Position numbers and translations under genes: made by a program. The notes beneath the pieces are model-generated. The model had not been told where the DNA came from. It saw only the letters and a list, made by a program, of their open reading frames with translations, and made no database searches. This document shows positions 1 through 6,874 of a stretch of DNA of 9,755 nt, in pieces (position 1 is the stretch's first letter; each line of letters starts with the position of its first letter). Source of the DNA: JADJPL01 sp049315745 (GTDB taxonomy: Bacteria > Bacteroidota > Bacteroidia > Chitinophagales > Saprospiraceae); NCBI GenBank assembly GCA_049315745.1, contig JBMOJO010000136.1, positions 1 to 9,755 of the forward strand. Reading direction: 5' to 3'.

Positions 1-16
1 AAATACAGTTCATAAA

Positions 17-718
17 ATGAAAAATCTTTTGATCGTAGGGGCCAGCAAGGGGATTGGCTTAAGTTTGGCCGAAATGGCAGTACCGGTATTTGAGACTTAT
101 ACAGTTTCCCGGACCTTGAGTCCCGAGCTCTCGGCTTTGAATACGCACCATTTTTCGATGGATGCCGTACATGACCCGCTGGATTCCCTGGAATCGCTTC
201 CTGAGGTCATTCATGGCCTGGTGTATTGCCCGGGAAGTATTACGCTGAAGACGATTAACCGGCTTAGTGAGGCAGATTTCCTTGGCGATTTCCATCAGAA
301 CGTACTGGGAGCGGTGCGTGTAATCCAGTTTTGTCTCCCGCGGCTTAAGCGTGCGAAAGGGGCTTCGGTAGTGTTGTTCAGTACGGTAGCTGCCCAGACA
401 GGCATGGCGTTTCACAGTTCTGTTGCGACGGCCAAGGCAGGAGTAGAGGGCCTGGGGAAATCACTTGCGGCAGAACTGGCCCCTCAGCAAATCCGTGTAA
501 ACGTTATCGCCCCATCTCTTACGCAGACGCCCCTCGCCCAGGGCTTGCTGAATTCCCCCGAGAAAGCAGAGGCTGCCGCAAAACGCCATCCGCTCCAGCG
601 GATCGGGCAGGCAGCCGATATGGCGGCGATTGCACATTTTCTGCTCTCCGAACAGGCGTCCTGGATTACAGGCCAGGTGATCGGCGTAGATGGGGGCTTA
701 TCCACATTGAGATCATAA
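17..718 (+). CDS. SDR-family protein lacking the canonical catalytic tyrosine
   Basis: This is a 233-residue Rossmann-fold protein of the short-chain dehydrogenase/reductase superfamily. It has the N-terminal nucleotide-binding glycine motif GASKGIG (residues 8-14), a CPGS variant (71-74) at the usual NNAG position, an Asn at 95 in the helix that normally carries the structural Asn, and the C-terminal substrate-loop and tail motifs IAPSLTQTP (164-172) and VDGG (224-227). The active site is degenerate. The YxxxK motif reads VATAK (136-140), so Lys140 is kept but Tyr is Val. The residue 13 positions upstream, normally the catalytic Ser, is Thr123, next to Ser122. NAD(P) binding is therefore likely, but ordinary alcohol/ketone oxidoreduction is doubtful. 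Similar VA-x-AK proteins are, from memory, common in Bacteroidota, so this is probably a family trait and not decay. The substrate is unknown. The ATG at 17 fits the start of the beta1 strand. The next gene begins 17 bp downstream. Confidence 0.9.
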   Translation: MKNLLIVGASKGIGLSLAEMAVPVFETYTVSRTLSPELSALNTHHFSMDAVHDPLDSLESLPEVIHGLVYCPGSITLKTINRLSEADFLGDFHQNVLGAVRVIQFCLPRLKRAKGASVVLFSTVAAQTGMAFHSSVATAKAGVEGLGKSLAAELAPQQIRVNVIAPSLTQTPLAQGLLNSPEKAEAAAKRHPLQRIGQAADMAAIAHFLLSEQASWITGQVIGVDGGLSTLRS

Positions 719-735
719 CGCAAATACCCTGAGCG

Positions 736-1284
736 ATGCAGTTATCCTTCCGAACGTTGTTGTTCATCCTCGCTGCCGGGTTAACGGTGCTGGTTGCCGG
801 CAGGTACTTCTATTTTCAGCCCCGCTTTGTACAGGGGGAAAAAGCGCCGGATTTTCAGGCAGTACTGAAAAATGGAGCGGTATTCAGCCTCAGCAGCCTC
901 AGGGGCAACTATGTGCTCCTGGATTTTTGGGGGAGCTGGTGCGGCCCTTGCCGCCTGCAGAATACCGGCTGGACCCAGGTTTACGGGCAATATGCGGGAA
1001 AACGTTTCAAAGACGCGGGCGGCTTCACTATCGTGAGCGTCGGGGTAGAGAAAGATCCCGGGAGTTGGTCCCTGGCGATTGAGCGCGACCGGCTCGATTG
1101 GCCCTACCATATCCTGGACCTGAGCTCCAGCTTACGGTTCTTTTCCGGACCCCTTGCACAACAGTATCAGGTGCGCCAATTGCCCGCAGCCTTTCTCATC
1201 CATCCCCAGGGAACAATCATCGCCGTAGATCCTGAGCCGGAGCAAGTAGCGGATATCCTCTCTTCTAAAATGGATAAAAATTAG
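736..1284 (+). CDS. TlpA-like membrane-anchored thioredoxin-fold protein
   Basis: This is a 182-residue thiol-disulfide oxidoreductase of the TlpA/ResA/AhpC-TSA group. An N-terminal hydrophobic segment (about residues 7-22) acts as a membrane anchor or uncleaved signal. It is followed by the family entry motif GEKAPDF (34-40), the redox motif WCGPC (68-72) in the context DFWGSWCGPCR, and the cis-proline loop QLPAAFLI (148-155, Pro150). The fold should face the periplasm. Such proteins reduce disulfides in cytochrome c maturation or other envelope proteins; the partner cannot be told here. Both active-site cysteines are present, so it should be active. It follows the SDR gene by 17 bp on the same strand, which suggests co-transcription. 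No obvious functional link between the two is visible. The start ATG has no clear Shine-Dalgarno, as is usual in Bacteroidota. Confidence 0.9.
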   Translation: MQLSFRTLLFILAAGLTVLVAGRYFYFQPRFVQGEKAPDFQAVLKNGAVFSLSSLRGNYVLLDFWGSWCGPCRLQNTGWTQVYGQYAGKRFKDAGGFTIVSVGVEKDPGSWSLAIERDRLDWPYHILDLSSSLRFFSGPLAQQYQVRQLPAAFLIHPQGTIIAVDPEPEQVADILSSKMDKN

Positions 1285-1551
1285 GCTTATGCGAGGGCTT
1301 ATCGCGTGGGAAAAACAGCGCATTGTTACTTCGCGACAACCCCTGGCAACAAGTCTAAATATACTACTGCCATTTTGTACAATATACCGATGATCGTTAC
1401 AAAGTCTGTCAGGTGAATAATTGTTTTATGACAAAGTGGCGGAATTTATTGCTTGGCAAAAAAATTGTTGGATTTTTTTCCAGCATCTAAATAGCGCCGG
1501 CAGCCTTATTCTGCGGCGATCGCCACGAATTGTTAAAATAAACGATACAAC
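1285..1551 (+). other. Non-coding region upstream of grpE, probable chaperone operon leader
   Basis: This 267-bp stretch has no gene I can support. It must hold the promoter of the grpE-dnaJ-gldH cluster, but I see no good TAnnTTTG box and no CIRCE element (TTAGCACTC with its inverted partner). Visible structure: a spaced inverted repeat TGTCA (1407-1411) and TGACA (1429-1433); a direct repeat ACAAAGT at 1399-1405 and 1431-1437; and the 10-bp palindrome GGCGATCGCC at 1515-1524, 27 bp before the grpE start. A short direct repeat GGCTTAT sits just after the thioredoxin gene. None of these is a recognised site. No convincing intrinsic terminator follows the thioredoxin gene. Confidence 0.4.
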
Positions 1552-2109
1552 GTGAAGGAACAGGAACCTACAACGAACCATCTGCAGGAGGATTCTCAAG
1601 CGGGGCCTGAAGCGCAGGCTGCAGAAACGCCCGAAACCCCGCAGGAGAACAGTATAGAAGCAAAGTACGCCGCTTTGTTGGAGGAGCACGAAATACTCCG
1701 CGATAAGTACCTCCGGATTTATGCCGACTTCGACAACTTCAAAAAACGGACACTCAAGGAAAGGGCGGAGTTGATGCGAACGGCTTCTCAGGACACCATG
1801 ACCGCGTTGCTCCCTGTTCTCGATGATTTTGATCGTGCGAAGCAAAACTCAGCGCGCGAGGGCAGTACGGAAGTCATGAGCGAAGGAGTGTTGCTGGTGT
1901 ACCACAAGCTTTTTTCTACACTGAAGGGCCTGGGTTTGGAATCAATGGCCACCAACGAGACGGTTTTCGATCCCGAGCTGCACGAGGCGATCACAGAAAT
2001 TCCAGCGCCGACCGAAGCACTGCGCGGGAAGGTCGTGGATACGATAGAAAAAGGCTATCGCCTGGGCGACAGGATCATCCGCTACGCAAAAGTGGTAGTA
2101 GGCAAATGA
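1552..2109 (+). CDS. grpE: GrpE, nucleotide exchange factor of DnaK
   Basis: This is a 185-residue GrpE co-chaperone, which releases ADP from DnaK and so resets the Hsp70 cycle in the cytoplasm. The N-terminal 33 residues are acidic, Pro/Glu/Gln-rich and probably disordered. A long dimerising helix follows (about 34-85), containing DKYLRIYADFDNFKKRT (51-67), typical of the family. Then come the four-helix bundle segment LLPVLDDFDRA (86-96) and the C-terminal beta domain with VFDPELHEAITEIP (138-151) and the end motif GYRLGDRIIRYAKVVV (168-183), which includes the GrpE signature. The length is normal. The start is GTG at 1552: an in-frame TAA lies 18 bp upstream (1534-1536), and the next in-frame Met is residue 74, inside the helix. 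dnaJ follows 76 bp downstream, which fits a heat-shock operon. Confidence 0.97.
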   Translation: MKEQEPTTNHLQEDSQAGPEAQAAETPETPQENSIEAKYAALLEEHEILRDKYLRIYADFDNFKKRTLKERAELMRTASQDTMTALLPVLDDFDRAKQNSAREGSTEVMSEGVLLVYHKLFSTLKGLGLESMATNETVFDPELHEAITEIPAPTEALRGKVVDTIEKGYRLGDRIIRYAKVVVGK

Positions 2110-2185
2110 CAGACTTGTTATTTTCATAATGCCTGGTGAAACATGCCGCTAATCCGGCCACTAAGCACACATACGCGAAATTGCT

Positions 2186-3340
2186 ATGGCTCAAAGAGAT
2201 TATTACGAAATATTGGGCGTGCCCAAAACGGCCGATAAAGCTGCTATCAAAAAAGCTTATCGGGAAATGGCACTCAAATATCATCCCGATAAGAACCCCG
2301 GGGACAAGGCTGCAGAAGAAATATTCAAGGAAGCGGCCGAGGCGTACGAAGTGTTGAGTAATGACGACAAGCGTGCGCGCTATGACCGCTACGGCCATGC
2401 GGGCGAACCACGGGGTGGTTTCTCCGGTGGTGGGATGACGATGGACGATATTTTTTCGCAGTTTGGAGATATTTTTGAAGATTCTGCTTTCGGTTCCTTC
2501 TTTCAGGGCGCTTCTGGCAGGGGCGGCACCAGGGCTAAAGGCCGTAAAGGTGCCAACCTTCGCATCAAAGTGACGCTCACCCTGGAGGAAATTTCGACAG
2601 GGGTCACCAAAAAAATCAAGGTCAAAAAACAACTTCCCTGCGATGTCTGCCAGGGGAGCGGTGCGAAAGACACCAGCTCGGTGCGGACCTGTCAGACCTG
2701 TGGAGGGGCAGGCTATGTGCGGCAAATCCGCTCTACCTTTCTAGGACAAATGCAAACGACTACCACCTGTCCTTCCTGCGAAGGCAATGGCCAGACGGTG
2801 ACGGCAAATTGTTCGAAATGCCGGGGGGAAGGGCATGTTCCAGGGGAAGAAATGATCGAAATCGAAATCCCGGCAGGTGTCGAAGAGGGGATGCAGCTCT
2901 CTATGCGCGGTAAAGGCAACGCAGGGGCGAAAGGAGGGCCGGGTGGCGACCTGTATATCACCATCGAGGAAAAGCCGCACGAATTCCTGCAGCGCGACGG
3001 GCAGAACGTGATCTATGAGCTGTACCTCAACTTTGCAGATGCCGCGTTGGGGACTTCCGTTGACGTGCCCGTGCTGGACGGAAAGGTCCGGATTAAAATA
3101 CCTGCAGGGACCCAGGCAGGTAAAATTCTCAGGCTCAGGGAAAAAGGCCTGCCCTCGGTTCAGGCGTACGGCCGCGGCGACCAGCTCATCCATATCAATA
3201 TCTGGACGCCCAAGAAGTTCAACAACGAAGAACGCGAGCTGCTCGAAAAAATCCGCACGATGCCGAACTTCCAGCCGCAGCCTGGCGCCTCGGAGAAATC
3301 TTTCTTCGAAAAAATGAAGGATTACTTTACTATGCGCTAA
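2186..3340 (+). CDS. dnaJ: DnaJ, type I Hsp40 co-chaperone
   Basis: This is a 384-residue full-length type I DnaJ. It delivers unfolded clients to DnaK and stimulates its ATPase. The J domain is at about residues 5-69, with the HPD motif at 33-35 (KYHPDKNPGD). A Gly/Phe-rich linker (about 72-120) contains two DIF motifs (88-90 and 95-97). The zinc-finger domain has four CxxC pairs: C152/C155, C169/C172, C195/C198 and C209/C212, three of them followed by G-x-G. The client-binding beta domains run to about residue 350. All zinc ligands and HPD are present. The C-terminal tail, after LLEKIRTMPNFQPQP, ends in FFEKMKDYFTMR, which is common in Bacteroidota. It lies 76 bp after grpE, and gldH starts 10 bp after its stop, so the three genes are probably co-transcribed. 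Confidence 0.98.
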   Translation: MAQRDYYEILGVPKTADKAAIKKAYREMALKYHPDKNPGDKAAEEIFKEAAEAYEVLSNDDKRARYDRYGHAGEPRGGFSGGGMTMDDIFSQFGDIFEDSAFGSFFQGASGRGGTRAKGRKGANLRIKVTLTLEEISTGVTKKIKVKKQLPCDVCQGSGAKDTSSVRTCQTCGGAGYVRQIRSTFLGQMQTTTTCPSCEGNGQTVTANCSKCRGEGHVPGEEMIEIEIPAGVEEGMQLSMRGKGNAGAKGGPGGDLYITIEEKPHEFLQRDGQNVIYELYLNFADAALGTSVDVPVLDGKVRIKIPAGTQAGKILRLREKGLPSVQAYGRGDQLIHINIWTPKKFNNEERELLEKIRTMPNFQPQPGASEKSFFEKMKDYFTMR

Positions 3341-3350
3341 AATTTTTCAA

Positions 3351-3824
3351 GTGCAGCAAAATCTTTGCTTCCTGCTGGCCCTGGCCGGCGTCTGCCTTTC
3401 GTCCTGTGGCCCTAAAAAACTGGTGGATACCTCCCGGGTATTGGAATCCCAGGTATGGACGTATGCCGACTCCCTCCGCTTTGAGGCGACCGTGGAGGAT
3501 ACCTCCTGCCTGTATGATATTTCTATCCTGGTAAAGCACGACAAGTCCTACGCGTACCAGAACTTGTACCTGCGCATACGGACGTATTTTCCGGATGGAA
3601 AAATGTTGGCACAGCCACTTTCACTGGATTTGGCAGAAAAAACAGGGGCATGGTCAGGAAAATGTATCGGAAACAGCTGCTCCATCGAAGCACCGATCCA
3701 GCAGAATGCCTTTTTCAATGCCCAGGGAAAATATGTATTCGTCCTTGAGCAATACATGCGTCAGGATACGCTGCGGGGGATACGCGCCGTTGGGCTGCGC
3801 ATAGCTGATGCCGGCCCGCGATAA
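3351..3824 (+). CDS. gldH: GldH-type gliding motility lipoprotein
   Basis: This is a 157-residue predicted outer-membrane or periplasmic lipoprotein. A short hydrophobic signal (about residues 5-16) ends in the lipobox LSSC, with acyl Cys19. The rest matches my memory of GldH, a lipoprotein needed for gliding and type IX secretion in Flavobacterium: YDISILVKHDKSYAYQNLYL (55-74), TGAWSGKC (98-105), GKYVFVLEQYMRQDTLRGI (126-144) and VGLRI (147-151). GldH homologues also occur in non-gliding Bacteroidota, so motility is not proved. The start is GTG: an in-frame TGA at 3315-3317 and no upstream ATG or GTG leave it as the best choice. The resulting n-region, MQQN, lacks the usual Lys/Arg; a start at ATT 3321 or 3342 would be a very weak alternative. 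It sits 10 bp after dnaJ and ends 18 bp from the convergent carB. Confidence 0.85.
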   Translation: MQQNLCFLLALAGVCLSSCGPKKLVDTSRVLESQVWTYADSLRFEATVEDTSCLYDISILVKHDKSYAYQNLYLRIRTYFPDGKMLAQPLSLDLAEKTGAWSGKCIGNSCSIEAPIQQNAFFNAQGKYVFVLEQYMRQDTLRGIRAVGLRIADAGPR

Positions 3825-3842
3825 TTGGGCGCAAGCTTGGTA

Positions 3843-6659
3843 TTAGCGGTAGAGGTACATATTCCGCTGACGGTCGAGCTCCCTGAAGAAAGGGTCGCTG
3901 AGGTCGCGGATAAAGCGGATTTCTTCTCCTGTTGATTTCATCTCCGGCCCGAGGTTCTTGTCCACGTTGGGGAATTTTTCGAAAGAGAATACCGGCACCT
4001 TGATCGCAAATCCGCTTGGCCTGGGCTTGATATCGAAGTCCCGCAGTTTGTGATTGCCCATCATAATTTTGGTAGCGATCTGCAGGTAAGGCACTTTATA
4101 GGCTTTTGCGATAAAAGGCGTCGTGCGCGATGCCCTTGGGTTAGCTTCGATGACATAGACTTTATTGTCCTTAATCGCAAACTGGACGTTGAGCAAGCCC
4201 CGGATATTGAGGGCCTGGGCGAGTTTCTCCGCGTATTCTACCATCGTATTTACCGCTTCGACCGAAAGGCTGTAAGTGGGCAGTACGGCGGCGCTGTCGC
4301 CTGAATGGATACCTGCCGGCTCGATATGTTCCATAATGCCCATGATATGGATTTCTTCTCCGTCGAAGATGGCATCAATCTCTGCTTCTTTGGCCCGGTC
4401 GAGGAAGTGGTCAATAAGTACGCGGTTATCGGGGAGGTGTTTGTAGAGGTTGAGGACGTGGCGCTCCAGTTCTTTATCATTGATGACGATGCGCATTCCT
4501 TGTCCGCCGAGCACATAAGAGGGCCTTACGAGGACGGGGTAGCCGACGCGGTTGGCGATTTTGATGGCTTCGTCCACGTCATCTGCCACCCCATAATCCG
4601 GATAGGGGATATCCAGCTTTTTGAGCAGGTCGGAGAAAGAGCCCCGGTCTTCGGCGAGATCCATATCGGGAAAGCTCGTGCCGATGATTTTATAGCCTTT
4701 TTTGTGGAGGGTTTCGGCGAGTTTTAGTGCTGTTTGCCCGCCGAGCTGGACGATAATGCCCTCGGGTTGTTCCAGTTCGAGGATTTCTTCCAGGTGTTCC
4801 CAATAAACAGGTTCGAAATAGAGTTTATTGGCCATATCGAAATCTGTGGAGACGGTTTCCGGGTTGCAGTTTACCATGATCGCTTCATAGCCCATTTCTT
4901 TGAGTGCGAGCAGGCCATGGACGCAGCAATAATCGAATTCAATACCCTGCCCGATGCGGTTGGGCCCTGAGCCCAGAACGACGACCTTTTTTTTGTTACT
5001 AGGCAAGCTTTCGTTTTCGGTATCGAATGCAGAATAGAAGTAGGGGGTCTTGGCTTCGAATTCCGCGGCACAAGTATCCACCATTTTATAGGTACGACGG
5101 ACGCCCAGTTTTTTGCGGTGTTGGGTCACCTCTTCTTCCTTAACCCGGAGGAGCCAGGCGATCTGGGCATCTGAATATCCGTTTTCTTTGAGTTCCCTGA
5201 GCAATTGGGCGGGGATATCTTCGGGTACGTTGTATTGCATGACCTGATTGTCATACTGCACCAAGCGTTTGATCTGCTGGATGAACCAGGGGTCAATTTT
5301 GGTAAGCTGGTGGACGGTGTTTGCGGATACGCCCAGCCTCAGGGCGTCCTTTACGCGGAAGATGCGGTCTTCGCTGGCTTTTTCCAGCCTGGACAGCACG
5401 TCGTCGGTTTTTATCCATTCTTTAATATCTGCACCGAGGCCTTTGCGGCCATTTTCCAGTGACTGGCATGCTTTTTGGAGCGCTTCGAGGAAGTTTCTCC
5501 CGATACCCATAACCTCTCCCACCGATTTCATCTGCAGGCCGAGATCGTGATCGGCCCCGGGGAATTTGTCGAAATTCCAGCGGGGGACTTTTACGATGAC
5601 GTAATCCAGGGTGGGCTCGAAGTAAGCGGAGGTGTTTTTGGTGATTTGGTTGCTGAGCTCGTCGAGGGAATAGCCGATGGCCAGTTTCGCGGCAATTTTG
5701 GCGATAGGATATCCTGTGGCCTTACTGGCGAGTGCAGAAGACCGGGAGACCCTGGGATTGATTTCGATGACGATGAGGTCTTCGGTTTTGGGGTCCTGGG
5801 CAAACTGGATATTACAGCCTCCGGAAAAATTGCCCAGGGAGCGCATGGCATGGATCGCTTCGTTGCGCATCCGTTGGTAAGCGGTATCGGAGAGGGTCAT
5901 TGCCGGGGCGACGGTGATGCTGTCGCCCGTATGGATGCCCATGGGGTCGAGATTTTCCACTACACAGATGATGACCACGTTGTCGTTATCGTCGCGCAGG
6001 AGTTCAAGTTCAAATTCTTTCCAGCCCAGCACCGCGCGTTCGACGAGCACTTCGTGTGTTGGGGAGGCGGCCAGGCCCCGGCGCAGCGCCGCATCGAAAT
6101 CTTCTTCCCGATGGACGAATCCGCCCCCTGTACCGCCAAGGGTGTAGGAAGGCCGGATAACAAGGGGGAAGCCAATCTCCTGGGCGGCTTCTTTTCCTTC
6201 CAGGTAAGAGTTGGCGATTTGGGAAGGCGCGACTTTAAGGCCGATATTGACCATGTGCTGGCGAAAGGCCTCTCTGTTTTCAGCGAGTTCTATAGCGGCA
6301 ATATCCACGCCAATCATTTTGACCTCGTACTTTTGCCATACGCCCTGCTTGTCGGCCTCGATGGCCAGGTTGAGGGCGGTCTGGCCACCCATGGTCGGGA
6401 GTACGGCATCAATTTTCCGCTCTTCCAGGATTTGGACGATACTTTCGACAGTGAGCGGGAGGAGGTAAACATGGTCGGCGGTGACCGGATCGGTCATGAT
6501 AGTCGCCGGATTGGAGTTGATGAGGGTCACCTCGATTCCTTCTTCGCGCAGGGAGCGGGAAGCCTGGGACCCGGAATAGTCAAATTCGCAAGCTTGCCCG
6601 ATGATGATTGGGCCACTTCCAATAATTAAGACCGATTTGATATGTGGATTTGCAGGCAT
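3843..6659 (-). CDS. carB: Carbamoyl-phosphate synthase large subunit, short form without allosteric domain
   Basis: This is a 938-residue CarB. With the glutaminase subunit CarA (not in the window) it makes carbamoyl phosphate from bicarbonate, ammonia and two ATP for pyrimidine and arginine synthesis. The two homologous halves are clear. The first ATP-grasp has IRPSYTLGGTGG (168-179), with Arg129, Arg169, Gln285, Glu299 and Asn301 at the E. coli numbers, and the metal loop EINPRVSRSS (299-308). The second half restarts at VVVLGSGPNRIGQGIEFDY (559-577), with VRPSYVLGGQGM (711-722) and EANPRASRTT (838-847). The helical oligomerisation region is between, about 405-550. The protein ends at residue 938 with RNMYLYR, just where the E. 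coli MGS-like regulatory domain (about 937-1073) would begin. Short CarB forms are, from memory, usual in many Bacteroidota, so this is not a truncation. The start ATG lies 27 nt from a TATATTTG promoter box. Confidence 0.97.
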   Translation of the reverse strand: MPANPHIKSVLIIGSGPIIIGQACEFDYSGSQASRSLREEGIEVTLINSNPATIMTDPVTADHVYLLPLTVESIVQILEERKIDAVLPTMGGQTALNLAIEADKQGVWQKYEVKMIGVDIAAIELAENREAFRQHMVNIGLKVAPSQIANSYLEGKEAAQEIGFPLVIRPSYTLGGTGGGFVHREEDFDAALRRGLAASPTHEVLVERAVLGWKEFELELLRDDNDNVVIICVVENLDPMGIHTGDSITVAPAMTLSDTAYQRMRNEAIHAMRSLGNFSGGCNIQFAQDPKTEDLIVIEINPRVSRSSALASKATGYPIAKIAAKLAIGYSLDELSNQITKNTSAYFEPTLDYVIVKVPRWNFDKFPGADHDLGLQMKSVGEVMGIGRNFLEALQKACQSLENGRKGLGADIKEWIKTDDVLSRLEKASEDRIFRVKDALRLGVSANTVHQLTKIDPWFIQQIKRLVQYDNQVMQYNVPEDIPAQLLRELKENGYSDAQIAWLLRVKEEEVTQHRKKLGVRRTYKMVDTCAAEFEAKTPYFYSAFDTENESLPSNKKKVVVLGSGPNRIGQGIEFDYCCVHGLLALKEMGYEAIMVNCNPETVSTDFDMANKLYFEPVYWEHLEEILELEQPEGIIVQLGGQTALKLAETLHKKGYKIIGTSFPDMDLAEDRGSFSDLLKKLDIPYPDYGVADDVDEAIKIANRVGYPVLVRPSYVLGGQGMRIVINDKELERHVLNLYKHLPDNRVLIDHFLDRAKEAEIDAIFDGEEIHIMGIMEHIEPAGIHSGDSAAVLPTYSLSVEAVNTMVEYAEKLAQALNIRGLLNVQFAIKDNKVYVIEANPRASRTTPFIAKAYKVPYLQIATKIMMGNHKLRDFDIKPRPSGFAIKVPVFSFEKFPNVDKNLGPEMKSTGEEIRFIRDLSDPFFRELDRQRNMYLYR

Positions 6660-6685
6660 CTTGCAGGATTTTTATAAATTGGGTG

Positions 6686-6693
6686 CAAATATA
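6686..6693 (-). promoter_or_regulatory. Putative carB promoter -7 box (Bacteroidota type)
   Basis: Read on the minus strand, this is TATATTTG, a perfect match to the Bacteroidota -7 consensus TAnnTTTG. It lies 26 bp before the carB ATG, so transcription would begin around 6679-6681 and leave a leader of about 20 nt. The -33 partner (TTG) is poor: at the right spacing I see only a TTAA-like sequence. No leader peptide or attenuator is visible in so short a leader. Confidence 0.55.
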
Positions 6694-6822
6694 GTGCCTC
6701 ATCAGGGCATTATGTTAATTTTCATGGTTATTTAGCAAATTTTAGCCCATGCACATCCTTTTCCAGCAAGGCTGACAGACCCGGAGCTTTTCGGTAGAGA
6801 CGAAGGCCGGGGATTAAAGTAC

Positions 6823-6851
6823 TTGGAAAACAAAAATAAATACTAACTTTA
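6823..6851 (+). promoter_or_regulatory. Putative promoter of the lytic transglycosylase gene
   Basis: A -33-like TTG (6823 is its preceding T; TTG at 6823-6825 reads T-T-G) is followed after 18 bp by TAACTTTA (6844-6851). The Bacteroidota consensus is TTG, 19-21 bp, then TAnnTTTG, so only the last base of the -7 box differs and the spacing is 1 bp short. The start site would fall near 6857-6859, some 16 nt before the ATG at 6875. The AT-rich spacer fits a promoter. The assignment rests on pattern alone. Confidence 0.5.
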
Positions 6852-6874
6852 CCCCTTGACCAATTTTCAAAACT

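Noticed and set aside
1515..1524. HIP1-like GGCGATCGCC palindrome
   Set aside because: I noticed only this one palindromic copy in the window, so it gives no sign of a dispersed HIP1-type repeat; it is mentioned only as a possible operator-like palindrome.
2136..2357. A 73-codon plus-strand frame starting before dnaJ
   Set aside because: It is out of frame with dnaJ, overlaps the J domain, and its product is just the shifted reading of the same codons.
2075..2725. A 216-codon minus-strand open frame across the grpE-dnaJ junction
   Set aside because: It overlaps the conserved J domain and zinc-finger coding sequence and gives no family-like protein.
3825..3842. Bidirectional terminator between gldH and carB
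   Set aside because: The 18 bp hold only the short palindrome AAGCTT and no stable hairpin with a T tract.
5475..6629. A 384-codon open frame on the plus strand opposite carB
   Set aside because: It is the antisense shadow of a gene with full CarB catalytic motifs. Its translation is low-complexity, with no recognisable domain. The same holds for the shorter plus-strand frames between 4050 and 5550.
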